Positions 1 through 8,242 of a stretch of DNA of 15,614 bases are shown here, piece by piece (within the stretch, counting starts at the first letter, position 1; every line of letters starts with the position of its first letter). Below the pieces are notes generated by a model. The model searched no databases and had not been told where the DNA came from. It was given only the letters and a program-made list of their open reading frames with translations. A program made the position numbers and the translations under genes. This DNA comes from MVYY01 sp035369865 (GTDB taxonomy: Bacteria; Bacteroidota; Bacteroidia; Bacteroidales; Paludibacteraceae), in the NCBI GenBank assembly GCA_035369865.1, contig DAOOVG010000054.1:1-15614 (forward strand). Reading direction: 5' to 3'.

Positions 1-43
1 AATTTGTCTAACCAAAAAGTTGCATTTGTGACTTGAATTCAGC
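1..43 (+). repeat. Left copy of long inverted repeat (IR-L)
   Basis: Bases 1-41 are the reverse complement of 7565-7605 with only two mismatches (positions 6 and 30), and the match continues weakly to 43. The core contains AACCAAAAAGTTGCATTTGT and then ACTTGAATTCA. The window starts inside this repeat, so its outer end cannot be seen. Such a long near-perfect inverted pair in unrelated intergenic DNA suggests ends of an insertion sequence or transposon, but the family was not recognised. Confidence 0.8.
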
Positions 44-339
44 TATAATTACAAATTAGATTCTATATAGAATTAAATCAGTGGTTTATTCTATAAAAAA
101 TATCGGTGTGTGTTACGCTCCTCATGGATGAATTATAGAGTCGTTACATGCAACGGCTTTGCTGAATTGTAGATGTGTAGTTGTGAAATTTGTTTTAATA
201 CATCAATTAACCGTTAGCTACTCGCGATTCTTAATTCTGATCTCCGAACGCTTTACTCACACATCGAAAACTCATGGACCCGAACCTCGCAACCAGTAAA
301 CTCTCAACTATCAACTAATTATTTTTCTTCTGGTAATTA
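44..339. other. Intergenic stretch left of the TonB receptor
   Basis: No convincing gene is seen. The stretch is less AT-rich than other spacers, especially 120-310, and holds a small dyad, CGTT-ACATGC-AACG. Positions 44-67 resemble, at 20 of 24 bases, the core of the element found upstream of the FecCD permease and ybeY. No intrinsic terminator hairpin with a T-tract is visible just after the receptor gene, which ends at 340. Confidence 0.5.
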
Positions 340-2817
340 CTATTTAAAATCTACGATTAATTTTATATTAAACTGTCTGCCAGTAAGATAATTGGGAACA
401 GCCAATTGTTGTCCATACACATCTGTTACCCAATAATAGGAATTTACATTTTTAAAATCCAGTAAATTAAATACTTCTACATTCAACCAAATATCTTTCA
501 CAGGTTTCAGCCAAGTTTTTTCCATCCATTTATCGGTACCATTCACCAGCAAGCGGGATGCTCCAATATCCACCCGACGATAAGGTGGCATTCTGAAAAC
601 TGAACGAAACTGATAATTACGTGGTGGACCAAATGGCAAACCATCTGACCAGATAAATTTTAATTGCAATTTATAGCGAGGATCGGTAGGCAAATAATCC
701 TGAAACATCATGGAGAAGGAATAACGTTGTTCATTGGGTCCTGGAATCCAACCAGGATTAACTATTTCAGAAGAAGATAAATTTCCATTTTCGTCATAAG
801 TATTTTTTACATAACTATCGTTAATTAAATCTTCTCTGGACCGCATCAACGAAAAATTAATCCAGGAATCTGTTCCTGGAACCAATTCCCCAAAAAGTTT
901 GAAATCAATTCCCGCCGTATAAGCTTTACCGTCATTTTCGCCAGAATAAACAATTTTTACATTGTCAATAGAATAAGAAATGAGTCGGTCGGTGAGTTTG
1001 AGATACGTTTCTGTAGTAAATTTAAAAGGTCGTCCCAATGCTCTAAAATAATAATCACCTCCCAATACAAAATGCACAGAACGGGGCGATTTGATATGAG
1101 AATTTAATGCTACATTTACATTTCCTATATTATCGATAATTGTATCCCTTATTTCTTTATAAAAAGGTGATTGATAATAAAGTCCTGTGGCAAAACGAAA
1201 ACTAAAATCTTTTTCCCAATGAGGCAAATAAGAAAAAGATAGACGTGGACTCAGCAGAAATTCGTCGTTAAACGACCAATAGCTTGCTCGTAAACCCCCT
1301 GTGAAAGAAAAAGTACCCGCTACAGAACTATATCTGTAAGTGTCCTGAAAAAAAACTGATGAACGAGTAGATGACAAGGAGTTTAAAGCTTTCAGATTAT
1401 AATATAATTTAGCTTCGTAAGGACGATAAGGTAACGAATAACCTGACGAATCGCGCCATTCCCATTCGTTGATTTTATCATTGATTTTTTCAAACTGTAG
1501 AAGTACTCCCCATTTCAATTGATGTTTACTTATTGTTGTTTCACCCAGATGAGAAACATTCATCACGGTGGCATTCAAACGATTACGAGCATGTTCATGA
1601 TAATTACCAATTCCCAATGTTTCGCCTGTTTCTTTTGATAAATCATCTTCCATTTTTATCTCACTCAAAATATATTCTCCAGAAATATCGTAAGTTTCTT
1701 TTTCGTTGGTACGAAAGCCCGAAGCATTTAAACTCAATTTAGTCTCTTTTAAAGGATGATAATTCAACGTAAAAGCTCCAAAAGCTGTTTGAAATAAATC
1801 CTTTTCCTGTCCACCAAAAAATACGGTGAGTTTTCTTCCCATGTTATAAGTACCAAAAGATGTTTCTCTGGTTTGTGGAATAAATTGATAAGAATTTTGA
1901 GAAAAATTTCCCAGAAAAGTCAATTCCCACTTGGGCTTCAATTGATACGTCAGGTAAGTTTGATAATCAACAAACGAAGGATTATATTCCCCTTTCGTTT
2001 CCAGCGTGCCAAGCAAATAGGCAGAAGTTTTATATCGGATACCATGCATTTGATTAAAACGTTTGCTTGCTGTGCCCACATAAGCAGAAGCTCCTAATAA
2101 ATTGAGCGAAACAGAAGCTTCCCTTCCTGTCGGTTTTTTATATTGAATATCCAATACCGACGACATTTTATCACCATATTCTACTCCAAATCCACCTGAA
2201 GAAAAAGCTACATTTTGCACCATATCTGAATTAATGAAACTTAATCCTTCTTGTTGACCTGCCCTTATTAACAACGGACGATAAATTTCTATGCCATTGA
2301 CATATACAATATTTTCGTCGAAATTTCCACCTCTAACGTTATATTGAGAACTAAGTTCATTTGATGAAGTAACTCCTGTAAAAGCAATCAATAAAGATTC
2401 AATACCTCCCGATGGGTTAGGCATCAATCGATATTTGGAGGGATTTAAAACATCAATAGTATTTGTTTGACGCTTTTGCCCGACAATATCTATTTCTTTT
2501 ATTTCTTGATTCAGAGCTGGTAATTCAACAGTTAATTGAATAACTTTTGCTTTCGGATGAATGGTATAGGAAACAGTTTGATAACCGACCATTGAAAAAG
2601 TAATTTCAGCCGAATCTTTAATTTCGGTGATCAATTCATAATAGCCATTTTGGTTGGTGGTAGTTCCTGTTGTTGTACCTTTCAAAAAAACATTTACCAG
2701 TTCAATTCCCCTGTTGTTAGAATCAACAACATAGCCAAAAATCCGAACCTTATTTTGTGCGGTTAAAATCAGCGTAACAACAAAAAAACAAAAAAGAAAG
2801 CTCAATCGCTTGTTCAT
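340..2817 (-). CDS. TonB-dependent outer-membrane receptor with carboxypeptidase-regulatory-like N-terminal domain
   Basis: An 825-residue outer-membrane protein expected to import a scarce substrate using TonB energy. Residues 1-21 form a signal peptide (MNKRL followed by a hydrophobic run and TAQ). Residues about 24-105 are a CarboxypepD_reg-like beta domain (FGYVVDSNNRGIELVNVFLKG), the usual N-terminal extension in Bacteroidota. Residues about 125-228 are the plug, with YNVRGGNFDENIVYVNG at 159-175 and SGGFGVEYGD at 207-216. The rest is a long beta-barrel ending in NIKLIVDFK. There is no SusD-like partner. It is the last gene of a leftward run after a FecCD permease and an ABC ATPase, so a siderophore, haem or corrinoid substrate is plausible but unproven. 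It starts 107 bases after the ATPase stop and could have its own promoter. The family call is firm; the substrate is unknown. Confidence 0.93.
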   Translation of the reverse strand: MNKRLSFLFCFFVVTLILTAQNKVRIFGYVVDSNNRGIELVNVFLKGTTTGTTTNQNGYYELITEIKDSAEITFSMVGYQTVSYTIHPKAKVIQLTVELPALNQEIKEIDIVGQKRQTNTIDVLNPSKYRLMPNPSGGIESLLIAFTGVTSSNELSSQYNVRGGNFDENIVYVNGIEIYRPLLIRAGQQEGLSFINSDMVQNVAFSSGGFGVEYGDKMSSVLDIQYKKPTGREASVSLNLLGASAYVGTASKRFNQMHGIRYKTSAYLLGTLETKGEYNPSFVDYQTYLTYQLKPKWELTFLGNFSQNSYQFIPQTRETSFGTYNMGRKLTVFFGGQEKDLFQTAFGAFTLNYHPLKETKLSLNASGFRTNEKETYDISGEYILSEIKMEDDLSKETGETLGIGNYHEHARNRLNATVMNVSHLGETTISKHQLKWGVLLQFEKINDKINEWEWRDSSGYSLPYRPYEAKLYYNLKALNSLSSTRSSVFFQDTYRYSSVAGTFSFTGGLRASYWSFNDEFLLSPRLSFSYLPHWEKDFSFRFATGLYYQSPFYKEIRDTIIDNIGNVNVALNSHIKSPRSVHFVLGGDYYFRALGRPFKFTTETYLKLTDRLISYSIDNVKIVYSGENDGKAYTAGIDFKLFGELVPGTDSWINFSLMRSREDLINDSYVKNTYDENGNLSSSEIVNPGWIPGPNEQRYSFSMMFQDYLPTDPRYKLQLKFIWSDGLPFGPPRNYQFRSVFRMPPYRRVDIGASRLLVNGTDKWMEKTWLKPVKDIWLNVEVFNLLDFKNVNSYYWVTDVYGQQLAVPNYLTGRQFNIKLIVDFK

Positions 2818-2924
2818 GCAATGTATTAAATATAGAAATAAATTACCCTAAAAACGAAAAAAGGGAATGATTATTTTATTTTTCCTTTCTATCTTCTTTT
2901 GAATGATTTGTAAAAAATGTTTTT

Positions 2925-3914
2925 TTATGATAAATTTGATTTCTCCAATTCCGTCAATTTATCAAGCAATTCTCCTATAGAGTTTATTTTTTCATCATTC
3001 AAAATCCAGCCATCTTCGGTAACCAGAATTTTTACTGATGCTTCTTCTTTAGCTTCAAAACCTGCTCGTGCCAATGCTCTGAGTGTCCAATACATTCTGG
3101 TTTTGTTTCCTGTCACTGCCACTTGTTTGTTCAAGGAAAAATTCATTGAAAAATTACCATTGGCTTCATTAAAAAAATAATACTCACTGGCAAAAGCTCG
3201 AGCAAAACTGCCATTAAAAACCAGATCTTCAGGTACGCCGCAGATTGTTTTTCCATTTTTATCCATCAACCAAATGCCATCCGCAGCTTGTAAAGCCAAA
3301 TCAAGCTCGTGAGTGGAAAGCAAAATTGCTTTTTGAGTTTGATGAGCCAATTTGTGCAGTAGCAACATAATTTCTATTCGATTGGATACATCCAAAAATG
3401 AAGTTGGCTCATCTAATAAAATTACAGGTGTATCTTGAGCCAATGCTCTGGCAATCATTACCCTTTGACGTTCACCATCCGAAAGTTCATTTAATAGTTC
3501 ATTTCTTTTTTCTTCTAAATGCACCATTTGGATTGCCTGTTCAATATATACGTGATCTTTATCAGTTAAATTCCCCAGCCAATTGCTGTAAGGATATCGT
3601 CCATAACAAACAATGTCGTACACCGTAGCATTTAATATGTCAATTTTATCGGTCAGAACGAGGGCTATCTTTGTTGCTTTTTCTTGATGAGAAAGTTTAG
3701 ATAATTCCTTATTTTCAAGCAAAACTTTTCCACTGAGTGGTTTTTGCAAGCCCGATAAAGTTCGTAATAAAGTAGATTTTCCTACGCCGTTTGGACCGAT
3801 TAATCCTATTAATTTCCCGGCATACAACTCCAAATTCAAGTTGGATTGTACTACTTTCTCTTTATCTTTTTTTGAATAACCAATCGTCAAATCAACAGTG
3901 GACAAAATGCACAT
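2925..3914 (-). CDS. FecE/BtuD-type ABC transporter ATP-binding protein with extra C-terminal domain
   Basis: Cytoplasmic ATPase expected to drive the FecCD permease encoded 46 bases upstream. Walker A is GPNGVGKST (40-48), the signature is LSDGE (144-148, a variant of LSGGQ), Walker B is VILLDEP (164-170) and the switch histidine is H202 (STHELD). At the usual Q-loop position the sequence reads ALVLTDKID (85-93) with no glutamine. At 329 residues it is longer than the roughly 250-270 usual for FecE or BtuD: residues about 250-329 form a separate small alpha/beta-looking segment (QVAVTGNKTRMYWTLRALAR, then VKILVTEDGWIL) of unknown role. It is probably co-transcribed with its neighbours. The ATPase assignment is firm. 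Haem, iron-siderophore or corrinoid transport are all possible, and no cobalamin riboswitch was seen upstream. Confidence 0.93.
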   Translation of the reverse strand: MCILSTVDLTIGYSKKDKEKVVQSNLNLELYAGKLIGLIGPNGVGKSTLLRTLSGLQKPLSGKVLLENKELSKLSHQEKATKIALVLTDKIDILNATVYDIVCYGRYPYSNWLGNLTDKDHVYIEQAIQMVHLEEKRNELLNELSDGERQRVMIARALAQDTPVILLDEPTSFLDVSNRIEIMLLLHKLAHQTQKAILLSTHELDLALQAADGIWLMDKNGKTICGVPEDLVFNGSFARAFASEYYFFNEANGNFSMNFSLNKQVAVTGNKTRMYWTLRALARAGFEAKEEASVKILVTEDGWILNDEKINSIGELLDKLTELEKSNLS

Positions 3915-3960
3915 AACTCACAATCAATAATTTTCCAGCAATAAATGAAAAACAATTTTC

Positions 3961-4959
3961 TTATTTCCTTTTTAAAATAATCCACAAAATAACAGGTGCA
4001 CCAAACAATGCACTTACTGTATTGATAGGCAATGAATAAGTTGGTATTTGAGAAATAATATCACAAATCATCAGCAGTGAAGCACCACAAAGCACACAAG
4101 CAGGAATTAAAATTTTATGAGAAGAAGTCCGAAAAATTCCTCTGGCGATATGAGGAATGGCTACTCCCACAAAGGCAATAGGTCCGGTGAAAGCAGTCAC
4201 TCCTCCTGCCAATAAACCCGTTGCCAGAACAATTAAAAAACGCGTTTGCTGAATGGAAACTCCTGAGCTTCGTGCATAGTTTTCTCCTAATAGCAAAACA
4301 TCCAGTCGTTTTTGCAAAAAAATAGCAATCAACATTCCAACCAGGAAAACAGGAATCAATACCAGCAAATGATGCCAAGTTACTGCACTCAAACTACCAA
4401 AAGTCCACATAATGAAAAGTTTTACCGCATCCGGATTGCTCAAATTCTGAAAAATATTAACCAACGCTGAAGCAATAGTGCCAAACATAATGCCAACAAT
4501 CAACAAAGAAACAACGTCGTGAACCTTAAAGGAAACCAAAATGACCAACAGCAAAACCAGCGAAGCACCAATAACGGCAGCTATAATCAGTGACCAACTG
4601 CTACTGATAAAAACGGCAGGGAACAATGAAGCTGCCATCATTACCATTGCTGCCCCCAAACTTGCTCCCGAACTTATTCCCAAAATGTAAGGATCAGCTA
4701 ACGGATTTCTGAAAAGTGTCTGCATCATTAGCCCGGCTATGGAAAGGGAAATTCCGGCAATAATGGCTGTAATAGCTTTTGGCAGACGAAAATTCAAAAT
4801 TATTTCCGTATGAATGTTATTCGTTCCTTTTCCAGCAAAAATAGAAAAAATTTCATTAAGAGGTATGCGAATACTTCCCCATGCTAGATCTAAAACAAAA
4901 AAAGCTAACGTAATTAATATCAGAAGAAAGAACAAACTATTTTTCTGTCGTTTAGACAT
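3961..4959 (-). CDS. FecCD-family ABC transporter permease
   Basis: A 332-residue inner-membrane permease of the FecCD/BtuC type, normally a homodimer that moves iron-siderophore, haem or cobalamin into the cytoplasm. Family hallmarks are the RNPLADPYILGISSGAS stretch starting at residue 84 and GPIAFVGVAIPHIAR at 259-273. Hydrophobic segments run through the whole protein, consistent with about ten membrane helices (the first at about 9-27), and the length is typical. It is the first gene of the leftward cluster. A candidate promoter (TACATTTG read on the minus strand) lies about 95 bases upstream, and a 16-bp perfect dyad lies 17 bases before the ATG. A partner substrate-binding protein is usual for this family, but none is encoded in this window; upstream there is only a transposase remnant. 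Substrate unknown. Confidence 0.94.
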   Translation of the reverse strand: MSKRQKNSLFFLLILITLAFFVLDLAWGSIRIPLNEIFSIFAGKGTNNIHTEIILNFRLPKAITAIIAGISLSIAGLMMQTLFRNPLADPYILGISSGASLGAAMVMMAASLFPAVFISSSWSLIIAAVIGASLVLLLVILVSFKVHDVVSLLIVGIMFGTIASALVNIFQNLSNPDAVKLFIMWTFGSLSAVTWHHLLVLIPVFLVGMLIAIFLQKRLDVLLLGENYARSSGVSIQQTRFLIVLATGLLAGGVTAFTGPIAFVGVAIPHIARGIFRTSSHKILIPACVLCGASLLMICDIISQIPTYSLPINTVSALFGAPVILWIILKRK

Positions 4960-4963
4960 TTAA

Positions 4964-5000
4964 TATAGATTTTAATTTGTGATTACACAAACCATTCTTT
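4964..5000 (-). repeat. Upstream element, copy A, containing a 16-bp perfect dyad
   Basis: This 37-bp stretch matches 15022-15058 at 33 of 37 positions. Each copy lies directly before the start codon of a minus-strand gene: here 5 bases from the permease ATG, there 16 bases from the ybeY ATG. Within it, 4976-4991 (TTTGTGATTACACAAA) is a perfect inverted repeat with 6-bp arms and a 4-bp spacer. The right half of the dyad is not kept in copy B. It could be a protein-binding site or a shared untranslated-leader segment; function is unknown. Confidence 0.55.
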
Positions 5001-5053
5001 AAAAACAATTGATTTAATCCCTATTATTGGGAACTCAATCAGTGTTGGTTGAA

Positions 5054-5061
5054 CAAATGTA
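5054..5061 (-). promoter_or_regulatory. Candidate -7 element for the FecCD-ATPase-TonB run
   Basis: Read on the minus strand this is TACATTTG, which fits the Bacteroidota -7 consensus TAnnTTTG. It would place the transcription start around 5045-5050, giving a leader of about 90 bases before the permease ATG. No clear -33 TTTG is seen at the right distance, so the call rests on one short motif. Confidence 0.35.
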
Positions 5062-5145
5062 TTATCTTTTTTGTAATTTTGTTATTAAGATGATAATAAA
5101 ATTCTTCAATAGGAACAGATGACTTTGGAGTTTTTGCCTTTTTTT

Positions 5146-5358
5146 TTAAAAAAATTCTATCTTCATTTCAATTTCCAACTCTTTTTCAGCAAGTAATTTC
5201 TTTAAAACGTTGTTCTTCTTTTCCAAATTTCGAATATCTTTTCTTTCGTTGTAATATAAATGCCATATTTGCAGTAAGTTTCTATATACCTTTTGTTTGG
5301 GTTCTTTCAGAATCGAAACTTTTTCTTTTTTACTTTCCGTCCCTTTTATAATACAAAA
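5146..5358 (-). pseudogene. Remnant of an IS3-type transposase OrfA
   Basis: On the minus strand a reading frame without an ATG runs from 5358 to a TAA at 5146-5148. It reads KKEKVSILKEPKQ near its start and NLEKKNNVLKKLLAEKELEI near its end. The first part resembles the EEKLAILKEA opening of IS3-family OrfA proteins, and the second their C-terminal leucine-rich coiled coil. The middle is shorter than in an intact OrfA, so an internal deletion is likely, and neither OrfB nor a start codon is present. It points the same way as the permease and lies where a substrate-binding protein gene might have been. A chance lysine-rich frame is the alternative. Confidence 0.45.
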
Positions 5359-5768
5359 TTAGTGTTTTTTATTTCTAATCCAGTCCGATCATTTAAGGGC
5401 TAATAAAACTTTTTAATAAACTAAAATTAATTTTGTAAATTTGTGATTTAATTAATGTATCAGCCAATTAAGGCATGTGAAAACATTAAAAACAAAACGT
5501 TTAGAAAAATTCATCCTTCATTGAAACAAAGGAATTCAACTGTACTATTTCCTGCAAAAAAGGTACTAAAATACATTGGGTAAATTTTTAAGGAAATTCG
5601 TCTCACGTGTATAAAATTTCAGAATACCATTAAATTGTTCAGTAGATAAGGAATACGTCCATTTTTTAGAAAGGAAAAAGATTTTGAAGTTAACTTTTGC
5701 CAAAAATTTGGAAAAGAAAGTATATATTTCTGATTGCCCATATTTTTAAAAAACAATATATCCGGAAT
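5359..5768. other. Intergenic stretch before the Wzi-like gene
   Basis: No convincing gene is seen. The ATG at 5697 is in frame with the downstream protein, but it would put 24 basic and mixed residues before a good signal peptide, so it was not used as the start. A candidate promoter lies at 5436-5443. Confidence 0.45.
5436..5443 (+). promoter_or_regulatory. Possible -7 element upstream of the Wzi-like gene
   Basis: TAAATTTG fits the Bacteroidota -7 consensus TAnnTTTG. The leader to the ATG at 5769 would be about 320 bases, which is long, and no clear -33 element was found. The following GTGATT also makes this spot similar to the core of the repeated upstream element (AATTTGTGATT). A weak call. 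Confidence 0.22.
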
Positions 5769-7496
5769 ATGAAAAACTATCAAAAAAAATACTGTTCAGT
5801 TTTTTATTTTTTATTAAATATTATAATTGTTACAGCTCAAAACATTCCAGAACACATTTCTTATACGCGTATTTACGATTTTCTTGATGAACTAACCAAT
5901 GAAAAAATAATTGATGTTAATTCAGCAATAAAACCCTATTCTCGACAATTTATAGCTAAAAAATTACAGGAAGCCCAAGCAAATGAAAAAAAATTAAACA
6001 AAAGGCAACAAAATGAGCTGTATTTTTTCCTCGAAGATTATGCCCTGGAGCAAAATCGATTGCCTGATTATGATTTGCCCATTGAAGACAATCGAACCTG
6101 GCGAATAGATATGCTCCCTCCTTCTTTTCATTATCATGACAGCCTTTTTCGAGTAAAATTAATGCCTATTCTGGGAATGAACATTCTTTATAATTCCAAT
6201 GATAAAATTACTCAACGTTGGTATGGATTTGATTTTCAGTCTATGATTGGAAATCATCTTGCAGTTTATGCTTCGCTCAGAGATGTTTCCCAAAAGGGTG
6301 AACTATTAGCTGAACCTACTTATTTAACTCCTTATCAAGCAGGAGCTTACAAGCGCACCAACAATGGCGGTGATTACAGTGAAATGCGTGGGGGAATTTC
6401 TTATGCCTGGAAATGGGGTGATGTAGCATTGGTCAAAGATCACATTCAATGGGGCAACAATTATCATGGTTCTAACATTTTTTCAGGTCGAACTCCTTCT
6501 TTCCCTATGCTAAAACTGGGTTTAAAACCTGCCAAATGGTTGGAAATAAATTATTTTCATGGTTGGCTAACCTCCAATGTCATTGATAGCACCCGTTATT
6601 ATCTTTCAAACCAAAATGAAAAAATGTATCGTTACACCAATAAATTTTTGGCGGCAAATTTGATCACTTTCACCCCCATCTCACAACTCCATCTCTCGGC
6701 AGGAAATTCCATAGTGTATGCTGAAAGTAATGTGCAGCCCGCTTATCTGATTCCGATAGCCTTTTATAAATCAATGGATCATACGCTGACTATGGGCACA
6801 GAAAATCAAAATTCTCAATTGTTTTTTGACATCAGTTCAAGAAATATTAAACATTTACATTTATTTACTTCCGTCTTCATTGATGAATTTTCAGTAGCTC
6901 GATTGAAAGCTTCCAATAAGGAAAAAAATCCTGTTTCTTATAAATTAGGATTTCGACTGAGCAATTTTCCACTAGCAAACTTTTCCTTAACAGGTGAATG
7001 GACAAGAAATGAAATTTTAGTTTATAAACATTCCATTCCGGCTTTAACCTGGGCTACTAACGGTTTCAATCTGGGAAATTACTTGGGTGACAATTCACAG
7101 GAAATATATGTAGCCTTGCAATATAAACCCTTACGTGGACTGGATATAAATTTATCGTACTCACAAGCTGAACATGGTAATGAATATGCTTACATTCGGC
7201 ACGGTACCTGGCAAGGCTCAAAAGCAAGTGTGCTCGATATTATCAGTGAACCGTTTATGAAAGACAAAATCTGGAGTAATAAAACTTTATCATTCGACGT
7301 AAAATATGAGATTTCCCCAAATATTTATGCCATTTTAAATATTGAAAACAGCAATATACAGGCTTTTGAAGCAGCTTCTGAAGTTGCTTTTGGAGAAAAA
7401 AGAATGACAGCAGAAGAAGTCTTGAATTTTTATACACCTAAATTTTTACAGGGGAAACAAACAACTATTACAGCGGGTTTAAGTTTTGGATTTTGA
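5769..7496 (+). CDS. Wzi-like capsule-assembly-type outer-membrane beta-barrel protein
   Basis: A 575-residue protein if started at 5769. That start gives a proper signal peptide (MKNYQKKYCS, then the hydrophobic run VFYFLLNIIIV, then TAQ), whereas an in-frame ATG 72 bases earlier would bury it. Residues about 25-110 are charged and helical-looking (periplasmic); from about 125 on, alternating aromatic strands suggest an outer-membrane barrel, ending in the typical terminal aromatic TAGLSFGF. Stretches such as LAVYASLRDVSQKGEL, KDHIQWGNNYHGSNIF and LEINYFHGWLTS match my recollection of Bacteroidota proteins annotated as the capsule assembly Wzi family, which in enterobacteria help hold capsule polysaccharide at the surface. 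No polysaccharide genes are nearby, so the role here is uncertain. It is monocistronic, and the right inverted repeat follows 66 bases after its stop. Confidence 0.75.
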   Translation: MKNYQKKYCSVFYFLLNIIIVTAQNIPEHISYTRIYDFLDELTNEKIIDVNSAIKPYSRQFIAKKLQEAQANEKKLNKRQQNELYFFLEDYALEQNRLPDYDLPIEDNRTWRIDMLPPSFHYHDSLFRVKLMPILGMNILYNSNDKITQRWYGFDFQSMIGNHLAVYASLRDVSQKGELLAEPTYLTPYQAGAYKRTNNGGDYSEMRGGISYAWKWGDVALVKDHIQWGNNYHGSNIFSGRTPSFPMLKLGLKPAKWLEINYFHGWLTSNVIDSTRYYLSNQNEKMYRYTNKFLAANLITFTPISQLHLSAGNSIVYAESNVQPAYLIPIAFYKSMDHTLTMGTENQNSQLFFDISSRNIKHLHLFTSVFIDEFSVARLKASNKEKNPVSYKLGFRLSNFPLANFSLTGEWTRNEILVYKHSIPALTWATNGFNLGNYLGDNSQEIYVALQYKPLRGLDINLSYSQAEHGNEYAYIRHGTWQGSKASVLDIISEPFMKDKIWSNKTLSFDVKYEISPNIYAILNIENSNIQAFEAASEVAFGEKRMTAEEVLNFYTPKFLQGKQTTITAGLSFGF

Positions 7497-7562
7497 ACCA
7501 AAAATTTATCATTAATCCAGAATTGCCATGACAAACAAAATATGATGGGTAAAATGAAAAAT

Positions 7563-7605
7563 GTTGAATTCAAGTTACAAATGCAACTTTTTGGTTAGAT
7601 AAATT
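7563..7605 (-). repeat. Right copy of long inverted repeat (IR-R)
   Basis: This is the inverted partner of 1-43: 39 of 41 bases match between 7565-7605 and 1-41. It includes GAATTCAAGT, then ACAAATGCAACTTTTTGGTT. Because both copies are complete to the resolvable edge and point toward each other, they could be ends of one 7.6-kb mobile segment, or solo ends of two copies of the same insertion sequence. No target duplication can be checked because the left flank is outside the window. Confidence 0.8.
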
Positions 7606-8215
7606 TTGTAATAAAATTCTTTTTTTCTGTTATTCAAGATAACTTCCACGCGATCTATATATTGATCAGAGAGTTTTTCAAAAAAAATTTTTTAAGAAAT
7701 ACTGACGAATAAGTATTTTTCATTTGTTTCCCTTTCCTACAAATGATAAAGTTTAGCAAAAAAGAAAACCACCTTCAATTATGAACTAATCATTTTATGT
7801 TCAGCAAATTCTTTCCCGTTATTGGGAAGGTGATGATATTAGTTTTTAAATTCCTCAAAATTATCTAAATTTCCTGCCCCCCCTTACGAAAAAGGTCAAA
7901 ACAAAAACAATCTTTTCAATCAAATTTAACCGTCATTAAACATATTTTGACTTTGATATAGTAAACCAACAAATTGAAACTATAGTTAAAAAACAGAATG
8001 TTTAGGTCTTTAAAATATGCTGAGAAAACATTAGCTAAACAGTTGAAAAATCTGGATAAGAAAACAGTAAAATCAGTTATTTATATCATTAGCTTAAGAA
8101 TATGCTTTGATAACAGCTTGGTATAAAGACTAACTAATTATTAATAAAAAGCAAAATAATTTTTAAGAAAAGAATATTTATAATTATTTAATATCATTTT
8201 TTAGAATAAATATAG
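7606..8215. other. AT-rich intergenic stretch before the arginine operon
   Basis: No convincing gene is seen. Two small dyads occur: GTTAT-TCAAG-ATAAC (7629-7643) and TTCCC-GTTATT-GGGAA (7813-7828), the second without a following T-tract. A seven-C run lies near 7880. A 42-codon open frame (7998-8126) starts MFRSLKYAEKTLAKQLKN and ends in a hydrophobic stretch; it matches nothing I recognise and may be chance or a gene remnant. Confidence 0.4.
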
Positions 8216-8223
8216 TAATTTTG
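8216..8223 (+). promoter_or_regulatory. Candidate -7 element of the arg operon
   Basis: TAATTTTG fits the Bacteroidota -7 consensus TAnnTTTG and lies 113 bases before the argR ATG. Transcription would start near 8230, just before the palindrome at 8243-8260, which is a reasonable place for a repressor site. A clear -33 TTTG is not evident. Confidence 0.4.
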
Positions 8224-8242
8224 CAAAGATTTTTTAATAAAT

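Noticed and set aside
4960..5145. Cobalamin riboswitch before the FecCD permease
   Set aside because: No B12-box-like sequence or GC-rich paired core was seen on the minus strand in this AT-rich leader.
5697..5768. Upstream in-frame ATG giving the Wzi-like protein 24 more residues
   Set aside because: The extra residues are basic and precede a complete signal peptide that begins at the ATG at 5769, so the later start fits an exported protein better.
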